A stretch of 64,000 nucleotides of DNA, taken from assembly GCF_001957125.1 (NCBI RefSeq), contig NZ_MPHJ01000004.1:248085-312084 (forward strand), in the 5' to 3' direction. The stretch is from Shewanella sp. UCD-KL12. GTDB lineage: Bacteria > Pseudomonadota > Gammaproteobacteria > Enterobacterales > Shewanellaceae. Below are positions 1 to 9,134 of this stretch, piece after piece; position 1 is the stretch's first letter, and each line of letters opens with the position of its first letter. Under the pieces are notes generated by a model. It made no database searches. It was not told where the DNA came from and saw nothing but the letters and a program-made list of their open reading frames with translations. A program made the position numbers and the translations under genes.

Positions 1-522
1 ACAGGTCGCAGTAACCATAGGCTCTAAAGACAATGCCATTGGATGCTCGACCATGCCATCAACACTGGTTTCACCAAACACCTTGTTACCACAAGCTTCA
101 ATAGCGACTAAGTGTGTCGGCTCTTCCGACATAGGTATGACCTTAGTCTCGATTTTTAAAAGCTGCCTTATAAGATTAACAGCCTCTAACGGTCGGACAC
201 AAAGTTGATCTAGGGCTAATAAAATTAGATTGCCTAAGTTGTGGCCTGACAGATCATTTTCACCAGTAAAACGGTATTCAAATAAGAGGGAGCCTATCGA
301 TGGGTGATTAGCAAGTTGAGATAAACAGTTTCTCATGTCTCCCCACGCAATACAGTCCTGCTGCTGCCTTAGGCGACCCGTAGAGCCACCATTATCCGTT
401 GTCGCTACAACACCTGTGAGTTTTGGGCCAAGGAAAGATAGCGCGGATAACACACGACCCAGGCCATGACCACCACCAACGGCGACGATGTTGTTAAATT
501 TATTTAATTCATTATCTTGCAT
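1..522 (-). CDS. yvcK: YvcK/CofD-like family protein, 3' part missing
   Basis: The open frame runs off the left edge, so only the N-terminal 174 residues are present. The ATG at 522 follows an AGGAAGGA ribosome site. Residues 14-22 read AVGGGHGLG and residues 42-50 TDNGGSTGR, the nucleotide-binding signatures of the YvcK/CofD-like family (E. coli YbhK). Members bind UDP-sugars, and YvcK affects cell shape and gluconeogenic growth in Bacillus; the enterobacterial role is poorly defined. It is transcribed divergently from the bax-like gene. The family call is firm; the function here is inferred. Confidence 0.88.
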   Translation of the reverse strand, partial: MQDNELNKFNNIVAVGGGHGLGRVLSALSFLGPKLTGVVATTDNGGSTGRLRQQQDCIAWGDMRNCLSQLANHPSIGSLLFEYRFTGENDLSGHNLGNLILLALDQLCVRPLEAVNLIRQLLKIETKVIPMSEEPTHLVAIEACGNKVFGETSVDGMVEHPMALSLEPMVTATC

Positions 523-608
523 TCGGGTTGTTCCTTCCTGAATACCCATTTACTATGCGACTCAATAATTGACGATTATACCCTAGGGCTATGGCTTTGT
601 GTTGGGTT

Positions 609-636
609 TTGTCAATTTTGATATATGTCATATAAT
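609..636 (+). promoter_or_regulatory. Sigma-70-like promoter of bax-like gene
   Basis: TTGTCA at 609-614 and TATAAT at 631-636 are separated by 16 bases. The -10 is perfect and the -35 matches 5 of 6. The predicted start near 643 would leave a leader of about 25 nt before the ATG at 668. Confidence 0.6.
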
Positions 637-667
637 CCCAGTCAATTTTTTATAACAAGAGATAAAG

Positions 668-1495
668 ATGAAAGCAGGAAGAGTTGCAAGAGTAACCGTT
701 TCATTGAGCTTAGTGATCGTCACTTTCATTCTTTTAAAAGTTTTGTTCATAGATTCTGTGAAAACAGAGCAGGGTACAGTTGGTAAGTTAATTGAAAATG
801 AACAGGCGATGAGTTTGATCCCAGATTTTGAATCCATTTCTTCAGTATCAGAGAAAAAGCAAACATTTTTTAACTATCTTCGCCCATCAATCAGGCATCA
901 AAATGCAATCATTATGGATGAGCGTGCCTTTCTACAAAGAAGCTTGCAGCACCTAATCGATGGATTAGTGTTAACAGATGCGGAGCTCTATCGCATTGAA
1001 GAGATAGCCAATAAATATCAATTCTCTTCTCGCTCCTTTAATGAAAAGACATTGCAGGAGCTACTGGTCAGAACCGATATCATTCCTGAGTCTATGGTAT
1101 TAATTCAAGCTGCGAACGAAACAGGCTGGGGCAGTTCCCGCTTCGCGAAACAAGGGCTTAATTTTTTTGGTCAGTGGTGTTTTAGAAAAGGTTGTGGTTT
1201 AGTGCCGCAGTCAAGAACAAGTGGTAAGTCCCATGAAGTTGCCAAGTTTGACTCAGTTGAAGCGTCAGTCGCTTCATATATGAGAAACCTCAACTCAAAT
1301 GCCGCTTACTCTTTATTACGATCTATTCGAGCTGATTTACGTGCTCAAGGCAAACTTCCTGCAGCAGATCAGTTAGTATATGGTTTAATTAATTATTCCG
1401 AACGACAGGAGGCCTATATCGATGAGCTCCTGGAGATGTTACGACAAAATAAGCGGTATTTGGTGGAGAATCATGAAGAAAGGCCTTCTGTTTAG
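668..1495 (+). CDS. bax: Bax-like membrane-anchored glucosaminidase
   Basis: 275 residues, close to E. coli Bax (274). One N-terminal transmembrane segment (about residues 10-29) would anchor it in the inner membrane with the enzyme domain in the periplasm. The domain carries ANETGWGSSRFA (residues 149-160, candidate catalytic Glu151), typical of the FlgJ/Bax mannosyl-glycoprotein endo-N-acetylglucosaminidase family, which cuts the glycan strands of peptidoglycan. Its end overlaps the start of the next gene, so the two are probably translated as one unit. The domain call is strong; the physiological role of Bax is little studied. Confidence 0.82.
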   Translation: MKAGRVARVTVSLSLVIVTFILLKVLFIDSVKTEQGTVGKLIENEQAMSLIPDFESISSVSEKKQTFFNYLRPSIRHQNAIIMDERAFLQRSLQHLIDGLVLTDAELYRIEEIANKYQFSSRSFNEKTLQELLVRTDIIPESMVLIQAANETGWGSSRFAKQGLNFFGQWCFRKGCGLVPQSRTSGKSHEVAKFDSVEASVASYMRNLNSNAAYSLLRSIRADLRAQGKLPAADQLVYGLINYSERQEAYIDELLEMLRQNKRYLVENHEERPSV

Positions 1496-2099
1496 TTGTT
1501 TAATTCTGGCTGCCACGTCTGTACAGGCAGCACCAATCTCTCTTGAATATCAAGGATTTTACCAAAGACTCAAACAGGTCAATAAAGGTAATTACCCCTT
1601 GATAGAGATTGCATTTTCAGTCCCTAATAAGGACTTATGTCGTGTTAAAAGTGGAACGATCACAACAGAAAAAGAAACGTTCCCGCTGACCATTACAGCA
1701 CAGCAAAGAATATTTTTACCCTATGACGGTAAGCTTAAGTCCGATAGGGCACTAGTAAACCTTGAGATTGATGGTTCAGCGGATAATTGCAGTATCGCAA
1801 TGCAAGTAAGAGCTAAAAATACTAAACAGCACTACAGTCAAACAGAAGTCAGTGAGATCCAAGCTGAGATGAATAGAATGCTGTACGACATGCAAGGGTT
1901 TCCTATGCGCTATTTCAGTAATGATATCTCAGGTCTTAACTTCGAGTTTTCAGAAAATGATAAAGTACTGGTTACCATCGATGGTAAAGAACAGGTCGTA
2001 AAAGGGAAATTGAGACTTTCAGCTGAGCAGATCGAATCACTTGTTAAACTTGAGTTCGATAGGAAACCCTTAGTTGTAAGCCCTTGGACAAACGGTTAA
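1473..2099 (+). CDS. Periplasmic DUF2987-like protein
   Basis: 208 residues from the ATG at 1473, which has GGTGGAG just upstream and begins a clear signal peptide (MKKGLLFSCLILAATSVQA). A longer frame from 1422 exists but would place 17 hydrophilic and Trp-rich residues before the signal, so I reject it. The mature part has no enzyme motif I recognise; composition and context resemble the DUF2987 proteins found beside bax in Shewanella. It overlaps the bax-like gene by 23 nt in another frame, suggesting translational coupling. Function unknown; an envelope role is inferred from the export signal. Confidence 0.7.
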   Translation: MKKGLLFSCLILAATSVQAAPISLEYQGFYQRLKQVNKGNYPLIEIAFSVPNKDLCRVKSGTITTEKETFPLTITAQQRIFLPYDGKLKSDRALVNLEIDGSADNCSIAMQVRAKNTKQHYSQTEVSEIQAEMNRMLYDMQGFPMRYFSNDISGLNFEFSENDKVLVTIDGKEQVVKGKLRLSAEQIESLVKLEFDRKPLVVSPWTNG

Positions 2100-2124
2100 C
2101 TGTAAAAGCACAACTCATTAAACC

Positions 2125-2154
2125 AAAAATCCCGGCATAAGCCGGGATTTTTAT
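2125..2154 (+). terminator. Bidirectional rho-independent terminator
   Basis: An 8-9 bp GC-rich stem (ATCCCGGC, loop ATAA, GCCGGGAT) is flanked by A-run and T-run. It sits between the convergent DUF2987-like gene and ttcA and could serve both. Confidence 0.85.
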
Positions 2155-2174
2155 TTGCGAAGCATTTAAGTTAC

Positions 2175-2210
2175 TAAATATCTAAACATCTAAACATCTA
2201 AATATCTAAG
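2175..2210. repeat. Tandem octamer repeat
   Basis: Four consecutive octamers alternate TAAATATC, TAAACATC, TAAACATC, TAAATATC, then TAAG. They lie just beyond the ttcA stop codon. This looks like a simple-sequence repeat prone to slippage. Confidence 0.8.
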
Positions 2211-2213
2211 TGC

Positions 2214-3164
2214 TTATGGCGTGTAAGTATTAACAACCTCAATCAAATTCTCTTGTCTAACCTTGTTTGCAGCATCGAGATCAATATGACCGTTATTCGC
2301 CGGATCGAGGAAATCGAACGCTGGTAATTGAGATTCTGCAACATCGCCTTTTAATGGCGCATCAGGATCGCGTTTAAGCGCGGTGAAATCAAATTGCTCG
2401 CGATCAACACCTTGAGAGGGGGATGTGTTCTGCATTGCTGTAAAAATGCTCTCAATGCGTCCAGGGAAGTCTCTATCCCAACTATTAAGCATATCTTTTA
2501 CAGCGACTCGCTTTAAGTTTTCTTGTGAACCACATAAGTTGCAAGGAATAATAGGGAATGATTTTAAATCAGCATATTCAGCAATATCTTTCTCCCTTGA
2601 GTATGCCAGAGGTCTGATAACAACATTGGCACCATCATCCGACAAAAGTTTTGGTGGCATTGCCTTTTGCTTCCCAGCAAAGAACATATTGAGAAAGAGT
2701 GTTTCGATAATGTCATCTCTATGGTGCCCAAGCGCGATTTTAGTTGCCCCTATATTTTGAGCAAAACCATAAAGTGTGCCACGGCGAAGTCGAGAACATA
2801 AGGAACACGTTTTTTGCCCCTCAGGGATTTTGTCTCGGACAATAGAGTAAGTGTCTTTTTCAAGAATATGGTAGGGCACGCCTAATGTATCTAGGTATGC
2901 AGGCAAAATTTCTTCAGGGAAACCAGGTTGTTTCTGATCTAAATTTACTGCAACAATTTCAAATTTAATTGGTGCGCGTTGCTGTAGATTGATTAATATG
3001 TCCAGCATCGCATAACTATCTTTGCCACCAGATAGGCAGCACATTACACGATCACCTTCCTCTATCATTTGATAGTCAGAAATTGCCTTACCCACTTCAC
3101 TGCGTAGCTTTTTCTGAAGTTTATTCATTCGGGTGATCTGTTGTTTTGATAGATCGTCGGACAT
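2214..3164 (-). CDS. ttcA: tRNA 2-thiocytidine(32) synthetase TtcA
   Basis: 316 residues from the ATG at 3164. The frame is open for 23 more codons upstream, but family members begin near this Met. The PP-loop SGGKDS (residues 45-50) activates tRNA with ATP. CxxC pairs at C119/C122 and C207/C210 supply the ligands for the Fe-S cluster that handles sulfur in this family. It thiolates cytidine 32 of certain tRNAs in the cytoplasm. It follows uspE and etrA, the same order as ttcA-uspE-fnr in E. coli, so the three may respond to oxygen together. The ribosome site is weak (AGGCG). Confidence 0.95.
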   Translation of the reverse strand: MSDDLSKQQITRMNKLQKKLRSEVGKAISDYQMIEEGDRVMCCLSGGKDSYAMLDILINLQQRAPIKFEIVAVNLDQKQPGFPEEILPAYLDTLGVPYHILEKDTYSIVRDKIPEGQKTCSLCSRLRRGTLYGFAQNIGATKIALGHHRDDIIETLFLNMFFAGKQKAMPPKLLSDDGANVVIRPLAYSREKDIAEYADLKSFPIIPCNLCGSQENLKRVAVKDMLNSWDRDFPGRIESIFTAMQNTSPSQGVDREQFDFTALKRDPDAPLKGDVAESQLPAFDFLDPANNGHIDLDAANKVRQENLIEVVNTYTP

Positions 3165-3248
3165 AAAAAACGCGCCTAGTTCACTTAAATTCTGGGCGCG
3201 TAGTATATAGCAATCTTTAGCATTTTTGAACAAAGAAGCGTGCGAGTA

Positions 3249-4181
3249 TTACTCCTCCGCTAAAGGAGAGATATAACCATCAGGTTTAATCGCAAGCAGA
3301 TCACAATTTATACTGTCGATAACATGCTCTGCGGTATTACCAATCAATGCTGCTGAAATCCCCGTCCTGCCAACCGTACCTAAGATAACGAGCTCGGCAT
3401 CAATTTGACGCGCAATCTCAGGAATAACATCTTCAGGTAATCCCTCTTTGACATGACAAAAATCACTCGAGATCCCATAGCTATTTGCTAAATAACACAC
3501 CCTTTGTTCATGCTGCATTCTGATAGTTTCACCGTAAGTGTGCGCGTCAAAATCAGGCAGTTCAATGGCTAGGTTAACAGGCGTGCCTGGATAACCATTG
3601 ACTAAATGAACTTGAGCATCGAACTGTTCAGCAAGACATTTAGCATGATCAATGATTTTTCCATTTAGCGCTTGATGATCATCATCCTCAGAACCAACAT
3701 TGATAGCACATAGGATTTTACCAGCAACGGGCCAGTCATGATCTTTAACGAGCAACATTGGTACTGGCGACTTTCGCATAAGGTGCCAATCTGTTGGAGT
3801 AAAGATAACTGATTTCAATTTATCATGAAGGTGAGTACCTTTCACAATGATGTCGTACTGCCCAGCTATTGCATGTTGAATAATGCTTTCAAATGGGCGG
3901 TTATGCCAAATAACTTCACTTTCAATCTGTGTTTTGCCGTTTGAGTAACCCGCTATTAACTCTTCTAGCCAAGCTTGTCGTTGAGCAATAACACCTTGGC
4001 GCATCGCTTCACGTTCATGGCCAGACAAAATAGAGGTCATCTCATAAGAGAAATCGAAAATAGATAAGAAAACAGTGATGGAGGCATTATTGGGAGAGGC
4101 TAATTCAATGGCACGTGCAAGGGCTGGTTGTACATCGCTAGTAGGATCGATGACGACCAAGAGTTTCTGTAATTGCTTCAT
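3249..4181 (-). CDS. uspE: Universal stress protein UspE, tandem Usp domains
   Basis: 310 residues starting at the ATG at 4181 behind AAAGGAG. Two Usp domains are visible: residues 1 to about 145 (KLLVVIDPTSD start) and about 155-305. The second ends in a nucleotide-binding G-2x-G-9x-G loop (GTVGRTGISAALIGN). UspE of E. coli is linked to stress resistance, motility and adhesion. It lies directly downstream of the Fnr-family gene and has its own Fnr-like site, so anaerobic induction is likely. Confidence 0.93.
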   Translation of the reverse strand: MKQLQKLLVVIDPTSDVQPALARAIELASPNNASITVFLSIFDFSYEMTSILSGHEREAMRQGVIAQRQAWLEELIAGYSNGKTQIESEVIWHNRPFESIIQHAIAGQYDIIVKGTHLHDKLKSVIFTPTDWHLMRKSPVPMLLVKDHDWPVAGKILCAINVGSEDDDHQALNGKIIDHAKCLAEQFDAQVHLVNGYPGTPVNLAIELPDFDAHTYGETIRMQHEQRVCYLANSYGISSDFCHVKEGLPEDVIPEIARQIDAELVILGTVGRTGISAALIGNTAEHVIDSINCDLLAIKPDGYISPLAEE

Positions 4182-4237
4182 AGTCACTCCTTTGTTTAGA
4201 CAGTAAATTAATAATGAGCTAAAGAGTACAAAAAGCA

Positions 4238-4251
4238 ATGATTTTGATCAA
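4238..4251 (-). promoter_or_regulatory. Fnr/EtrA-like box upstream of uspE
   Basis: On the minus strand the sequence reads TTGATCAAAATCAT, matching TTGAT-N4-ATCAA at 9 of 10 positions. Its centre lies about 63 nt before the uspE ATG. A class II site centred at -41.5 would put the start near 4203, with TATTAA close to the expected -10. Confidence 0.6.
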
Positions 4252-4309
4252 CATCAGCATATCTTTATGCCAGTAACGAGATCTAGAAGTGAAAAAAGGT
4301 ATGACGATT

Positions 4310-4340
4310 GGGCACTTAGATACAAATTGACTAAATGCCC
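4310..4340 (-). terminator. Hairpin after etrA, possible weak terminator
   Basis: GGGCACTTAG (4310-4319) pairs with CTAAATGCCC (4331-4340), a 10-bp stem with one wobble, just past the etrA stop. The T-run comes only about 10 nt later, so termination may be partial. Confidence 0.4.
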
Positions 4341-4346
4341 AAATAC

Positions 4347-5096
4347 TTAACGCGCGATGGCGTTGTTTCCAGCTAACTCAGAGAGCTGTTCAAAGTTAAC
4401 AATGGTAATGTATTTACCCTTTACTTCGATAAGGTCAGCTTTTTGGAAACGGCCGAGCAAACGACTAATGGTTTCTACTGTTAATCCTAAGTAGTTACCA
4501 ATATCTCCGCGGGTCATCGTTAATCTGAATTCCTTCGGAGAAAACCCTCGACTACCAAAACGATTTGCTAGATTACTGATGAATGCAGCGAGTCTCTCTT
4601 CAGCATTCTTTTTACTCAGTAATAATATCATCTCTTGGTCACTTTGAATTTCATGACTCATTAAGCGCATTACTTGCTGTCTTAATTTCGGCATAGTGCC
4701 ACTGAGATCATCAAGAGTAGTGTAAGGGATCTCGCAGACCATAGAGGTTTCAAGTGCTTGTGCAAAACTTTGGTGAGATTGGGAATGGATACCATCGAAG
4801 CCAATAACATCACCAGCAAGATGAAAGCCTGTGATCTGCTCGTCACCTTGTTCTGTGATCGTAAAGCTTTTAACTGTACCAGAACGTATGGCGAAAAGAG
4901 ATTTTAGTGGGTCACCAGACTTAAAGATTTGCTCACCTTTTTGAATTGGCTTCTTTCTCTCAATTATCTCATCTAACTGATCGAGTTCGTTGCTATTGAG
5001 GGTAAATGGAATACATAAGGTTCCCATACTACAGTCATGACAATGAATGGCACATCCAGGCACTGTCGAGCGACGAGTCTTAATCTTGTCTGTCAT
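4347..5096 (-). CDS. etrA: Fnr-family oxygen-sensing regulator EtrA
   Basis: 249 residues from the ATG at 5096; a TTG four codons upstream is less likely. C15, C19, C22 and C28 plus C121 match the [4Fe-4S] cysteines of FNR (C20/23/29/122 in E. coli). Then come a cyclic-nucleotide-binding-like barrel, a dimer helix and a helix-turn-helix with ETISR, the recognition pattern for TTGAT half sites. It is the anaerobic activator of respiratory genes. In Shewanella the homologue is named EtrA. It lies 55 nt behind the safE-like gene, probably in the cbb3 assembly operon, and matching boxes are found at ccoN and uspE. Confidence 0.96.
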   Translation of the reverse strand: MTDKIKTRRSTVPGCAIHCHDCSMGTLCIPFTLNSNELDQLDEIIERKKPIQKGEQIFKSGDPLKSLFAIRSGTVKSFTITEQGDEQITGFHLAGDVIGFDGIHSQSHQSFAQALETSMVCEIPYTTLDDLSGTMPKLRQQVMRLMSHEIQSDQEMILLLSKKNAEERLAAFISNLANRFGSRGFSPKEFRLTMTRGDIGNYLGLTVETISRLLGRFQKADLIEVKGKYITIVNFEQLSELAGNNAIAR

Positions 5097-5151
5097 AGTG
5101 TTTCTCAAATTTCGCGATTACATATATGTTAAACTAATTTAATAAACTGAG

Positions 5152-5844
5152 CTAGCTAAGCTGCGAAAATGCGATATATAAAGTTTGTAAACCAAACGAA
5201 ACTAAAATTGCACCACTTATCAGCCTTACCGCTCGATTCTTAACCCATTGCCCCAAAGCATTGGCCGCCATACCAACACTCAAGAGAGCTGGTAAAGTTC
5301 CCAGTCCAAATGCCGCCATAATCAAGGCGCCTTGTTGCGCAGAGTTAGACGCTACAGCCCATGTTAATGTGCTATATACCAAACCACAAGGTAACCAGCC
5401 CCACAATATTCCCCCGAGGAAAGCTTGTGGTGCGGTCTGAATAGGGAGTACGCGATTAGCGATTGGCGCTACAAAACGCCAGACGAATTTACCTAAGCGT
5501 TCTACTTGAACAATACCCGACCAGATATTGGCGATATACAGGCCCGTTGCGATCATCATAACACCTGCGATTATTCGAAGTGTTATCAGATAAATATCAA
5601 GATCAAACAATAAGCCTAGAACACTTGCAGAACCGCCCACTAATGCGCCAGCAGTCGCATAACTTAATATTCTGCCAAGGTTGTAGGTCAGTAAAAACTG
5701 CAGTCGTGAAACAAACTTATTTTTATTGCCACTTGATGGAAGCTGCGATGAAAACGCACCAATTAGACCACCGCACATACCAATGCAATGTCCTGCGCCC
5801 ATCAGGCCGACTAAAAAAGCGCCTGTAACGTTATAATCAATCAA
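5152..5844 (-). CDS. SafE/TauE-like membrane protein of cbb3 cluster
   Basis: 230 residues with about six membrane segments, of the 'sulfite exporter TauE/SafE' type (COG2836). MGAGHCIGMCGG near the N-terminus is characteristic; its Cys, His and Met residues suggest metal handling. The only start close to the ccoS end is a TTG at 5844 that overlaps the ccoS stop (TTGA), implying translational coupling. Homologues sit after ccoS in many proteobacteria. A part in copper supply or oxidase maturation is inferred from that context, not shown by the sequence. Confidence 0.82.
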   Translation of the reverse strand: MIDYNVTGAFLVGLMGAGHCIGMCGGLIGAFSSQLPSSGNKNKFVSRLQFLLTYNLGRILSYATAGALVGGSASVLGLLFDLDIYLITLRIIAGVMMIATGLYIANIWSGIVQVERLGKFVWRFVAPIANRVLPIQTAPQAFLGGILWGWLPCGLVYSTLTWAVASNSAQQGALIMAAFGLGTLPALLSVGMAANALGQWVKNRAVRLISGAILVSFGLQTLYIAFSQLS

Positions 5845-6026
5845 ACGGGTTTTGAGTCGTCAGACTCTTTACTGGTAACAGAGGGCTGTTCATCATCAAA
5901 TAGAATAGAAACACTTTGTCTGTCGAGGTCATCAAACTGCTCGGATTTAACGGCCCAGAAGAAAATGCCAATAGCAATCAGTACGAACAGCATAGCAATA
6001 GGGATCAAAACGTAAATAATACTCAT
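5841..6026 (-). CDS. ccoS: Cbb3 oxidase assembly protein CcoS
   Basis: 61 residues with one N-terminal membrane helix (IPIAMLFVLIAIGIFFWAV) followed by QFDDLDR, the conserved CcoS pattern. CcoS is needed for cofactor insertion into cbb3 oxidase in Rhodobacter. Its ATG overlaps the ccoI stop (ATGA) and its stop overlaps the following safE-like start. Confidence 0.93.
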   Translation of the reverse strand: MSIIYVLIPIAMLFVLIAIGIFFWAVKSEQFDDLDRQSVSILFDDEQPSVTSKESDDSKPV

Positions 6027-8401
6027 AAACGAACCTTTAGTAATCTGAGGCTATTGCCAACAACGATAAGTGAACTGGCTGACATGCCGAGTGCTGCAAC
6101 ATAAGGTAATACATGGCCCGTAACGGCTAGAGGGATTATAAACAGGTTATATCCAAGCGCCCAGTATAAATTTTGTTTGATAATTTTTTCAGTTAGCTTT
6201 GCAACGTTAACCGCGTCGGTATAACGGCTTAATTGATCCCCTAACAGTATAATGTCTGCACTGCTTTTTGTTATCGCAGCGCCACTCCCCATAGCGATAG
6301 ATAGGTTTGCCCCCGCTAAGACTGGGGCATCGTTTATCCCATCACCAAACATAGCAACATTCGATGTTTGCTGATACTGCCTAATGAGGGTTAGTTTGCC
6401 TTCAGGTGACAGTCCTTTATTCACATCAGAAATACCCACTCTTTGGGCAACTTCATCGACATGAGTTGAGGTGTCACCACTTGCAATCGATACTTTACTT
6501 CCCGAAAGAGCTAATGCTTTAACGGTTTGAGATGCATCACTGCGAATGGCATCAACCAAAACAAATTGAGCAATGACAGAGCGTGAATCACTTAGATAAA
6601 CCGTCTGTTGCTCCTGAGAAGATAAGCCAACAAATTTCGCACTGCCTAAACGATACTCGATATTACCAATAGATCCGCTTACTCCTTTGCCGATATGACT
6701 CTGGCACTGTAACACTTCCATGTCGTGTCTACGGTAAGGTTCGAATGCTTTAGCAATAGGGTGTAGCGAACTTTCTTCAAGTGCCGCAGCAATTGAAAGC
6801 GCCTCTTTTTCGGGGATAGTGCCTGTTATTGTGACAGATTCTAGCTCTAGATTTCCGCAGGTCAGGGTGCCCGTTTTATCGAAAACAACATGATCAATCA
6901 ATGGTAACTTTTCAAAGACACCTGGCTTTCTGGCTATCACACCAATACGTGTAAATATCCCTGTGGCACAAGTAACTGCAGTGGGGGTTGCGAGTGCGAG
7001 TGCACAGGGGCAGGTTGCAACGAGCACAGAGAGCGTGACCCAAAAGGCATCTTCAGGCCAATAAATTTTCCAAACGATATAAGTTAAAGCTGCGACCGTC
7101 AGTATGGTCCAAGTAAAATAATTTGAGATATTATCAACATAGAGTGCAACCTTGGGCTTATTGTTTGAGGCTGACTCTTGTAGACGTATTATCTCTGACA
7201 CTAATTGGTCTTGGCCAATGGCGGTGACTTGTACTCGAACAGGTTGCTCTACGTTAATCGTTCCTGCATATACTTCTGCAGTGGTTGTTTTGTTAACTGG
7301 TTTTTGCTCACCGGTCAGCATAGCTTCGTTAAAGCATGAGCTGCCATAAACGATGTGTCCATCAGCTGCGACGACTTCGCCAGGTTTAACTAAAATTATG
7401 TCACCCACAACGAGCCCCTTAGCAGGGACCTCTTCGACACCTGAATCCTTATATAAATGTGCCGTTAATGGGACCAGTTTATGCAGGTTACTTGAGCTTA
7501 CAGATGCTTTTTGACGGGCATTTTGTTCAAAGTAGCGACCCAGTAATAGGAAAAAGGTAAACATACTAACAGACTCAAAATACACCTCTCCGTTGCCATT
7601 TATGGTTGCTATACAGCTCGCTATATATGCACCCAATATGGCAATAGACACGGAGACGTCCATATTAAGCCGACCACTAAACATAGAACGAATCGCACTG
7701 AAATAGAAAGGTTGTGCTGAGTAGAAAACCACTGGCGCGGCAAAAATTAAACTGACCCAGCGAAAGTAATCTCGATATTCAACTTCTAAATCAGTGAAGT
7801 AACCAGCATAGAGGGCGAGGGCAAACATCATAACTTGCATGGTTGCAAAGCCTGCAAGGCCAAGCCTTAATAAAAACTTGCGACTATTCTTTTTACTTAA
7901 CACTTCCTGTTCATCGACTTGATAGGGGGCCGCTTGATAACCAATCGCACTGATGTTGTTAAGGATGTCACTCAGCTTTAGTTGCTCTGGCAGCCAAGTC
8001 ACTAAAGCTCTTTCTGTTGTCGTGTTGACCTGAATATTTACAATTCCAGCAAGATTTTTAAGCTTATGTTCGATTAACCATGCACAAGCTGCACAAGTGA
8101 TCCCATCGATAGAGAGTGATACGCTCGATGTCTCACTATTTTGATAAACAAAGTCTTGTTGAACTTCTGGTAGGTCGAATGCTGAAAACGTTGAAAGCTC
8201 TTCAGGCACGATGGCATTTTGCTTACTGCCTGGCTCAGTTCGATATTTATAATAGTTAGTTAAACCTGCATCAATGATTGCAGCCGATACAGCCTGACAA
8301 CCAGGACAACACATACATTGTTCTTTGTTGTCGATGAGTGTGGTGAATTGAGAACCCGTTAATACAGGCTCGCCACAGTGGAAACAATCAAGAAGTTGCA
8401 T
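6023..8401 (-). CDS. ccoI: Copper P1B-type ATPase CcoI/FixI
   Basis: 792 residues. The N-terminal region is cysteine rich (C6/C9, then CMCCPGC near residues 29-35), followed by an HMA domain with GITCAAC (C103, C106). The P-type ATPase core shows MLTGEQKPV, the CPC membrane motif (ATCPCALALATPT), DKTGTLT with the phosphorylated Asp, and GDGINDAP. This is the FixI/CcoI subfamily that moves copper to the periplasmic side for the CuB centre of cbb3 oxidase. The extra N-terminal cysteines are typical of the subfamily. No strong ribosome site precedes the ATG. Confidence 0.95.
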   Translation of the reverse strand: MQLLDCFHCGEPVLTGSQFTTLIDNKEQCMCCPGCQAVSAAIIDAGLTNYYKYRTEPGSKQNAIVPEELSTFSAFDLPEVQQDFVYQNSETSSVSLSIDGITCAACAWLIEHKLKNLAGIVNIQVNTTTERALVTWLPEQLKLSDILNNISAIGYQAAPYQVDEQEVLSKKNSRKFLLRLGLAGFATMQVMMFALALYAGYFTDLEVEYRDYFRWVSLIFAAPVVFYSAQPFYFSAIRSMFSGRLNMDVSVSIAILGAYIASCIATINGNGEVYFESVSMFTFFLLLGRYFEQNARQKASVSSSNLHKLVPLTAHLYKDSGVEEVPAKGLVVGDIILVKPGEVVAADGHIVYGSSCFNEAMLTGEQKPVNKTTTAEVYAGTINVEQPVRVQVTAIGQDQLVSEIIRLQESASNNKPKVALYVDNISNYFTWTILTVAALTYIVWKIYWPEDAFWVTLSVLVATCPCALALATPTAVTCATGIFTRIGVIARKPGVFEKLPLIDHVVFDKTGTLTCGNLELESVTITGTIPEKEALSIAAALEESSLHPIAKAFEPYRRHDMEVLQCQSHIGKGVSGSIGNIEYRLGSAKFVGLSSQEQQTVYLSDSRSVIAQFVLVDAIRSDASQTVKALALSGSKVSIASGDTSTHVDEVAQRVGISDVNKGLSPEGKLTLIRQYQQTSNVAMFGDGINDAPVLAGANLSIAMGSGAAITKSSADIILLGDQLSRYTDAVNVAKLTEKIIKQNLYWALGYNLFIIPLAVTGHVLPYVAALGMSASSLIVVGNSLRLLKVRL

Positions 8402-8486
8402 AGACAGTTTTAAAGAACCTATTTATAAGCACACGGACTAAGCAATGAATAACTTAAGTCAATAAGTGATTATTTAAAATCGATAA

Positions 8487-8520
8487 CCGATGTAAGCCAC
8501 GGTTAAGTAACTTGCATCGG
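8487..8520. other. Inverted repeat between fixH and ccoI
   Basis: CCGATGTAAG (8487-8496) pairs with CTTGCATCGG (8511-8520), one wobble, 14-nt loop, in the 144-nt gap of an otherwise tight cluster. There is no T-run. It may be an mRNA structure that tunes relative expression; no known motif recognised. Confidence 0.5.
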
Positions 8521-8545
8521 TATAAGATGAAAGGGGACTATTTGC

Positions 8546-9025
8546 TTAGTTTAGCCAATATTGACCATCATCTTTAATCTCTAATCGTTTTTGAATGCGC
8601 CATTTACGATCGAAACCATCTAATCTTACTTCCCAAGAACCTGTAATTGGCTCCTCAAGTTCAATTCGATAAACTTGATCACCACCAGCCGGAACCATCT
8701 TTGTAAAGTCACGGGCTTGAATCGTCGGGTGAAAAAACTCAACGTTAAGTGCTGCAGTATAGGCTTCACCGCCATGCTGAGTGATAGCCAAAGTATTATG
8801 GTCAACTAACATCTCAAACTGCAGGCCAAGTTGTTTAGCGTATTTAATCTTCTTAAGATCCATATTTATACGCTTACCGTCTTTATAGTAATCTTCAGAG
8901 ACTAATGAGTCTTTGTTTACAACAGCTAGATAGACCAAATTCATACTTGCTACAACAGCACAAAGAGGAAGAATAATTAAGAACCAGGGCCAGAACTGCT
9001 TATACCAGGGTGGTTGTACGTTCAT
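8546..9025 (-). CDS. ccoH: FixH/CcoH family cbb3 assembly protein
   Basis: 159 residues: one membrane segment at about residues 12-36, then a periplasmic domain containing SEDYYKDGKRINMDLKK, typical of FixH. CcoH/FixH takes part in assembling cbb3 oxidase and associates with the oxidase subunits. It is the first gene after the ccoNOQP terminator, so it probably starts the second operon (fixH-ccoI-ccoS-safE, perhaps etrA). No Fnr box is visible in the short upstream gap. Confidence 0.9.
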   Translation of the reverse strand: MNVQPPWYKQFWPWFLIILPLCAVVASMNLVYLAVVNKDSLVSEDYYKDGKRINMDLKKIKYAKQLGLQFEMLVDHNTLAITQHGGEAYTAALNVEFFHPTIQARDFTKMVPAGGDQVYRIELEEPITGSWEVRLDGFDRKWRIQKRLEIKDDGQYWLN

Positions 9026-9085
9026 CTGTCATACCTATTAGAATAATTACGATTATTTTACCGTTAAAACTGTGATTTAGCACCT

Positions 9086-9117
9086 AAAAAAAGGGCCTCG
9101 ATTAGATCGAGGCCCTT
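9086..9117 (-). terminator. Terminator of ccoNOQP operon
   Basis: On the minus strand a perfect 10-bp stem (GGGCCTCGAT, loop CTA, ATCGAGGCCC) is followed by TTTTTTT. It lies 18 nt past the ccoP stop. Confidence 0.9.
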
Positions 9118-9134
9118 ATGTTACTTAGATGTAA

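Noticed and set aside
1422..1472. Upstream extension of the DUF2987-like gene
   Set aside because: It would place a Trp-rich, non-signal segment ahead of a clear signal peptide; the ATG at 1473 has a ribosome site.
5097..5108. TTG start for etrA four codons upstream of the ATG
   Set aside because: The ATG at 5096 gives the usual EtrA length; the TTG would need an unusual ribosome site.
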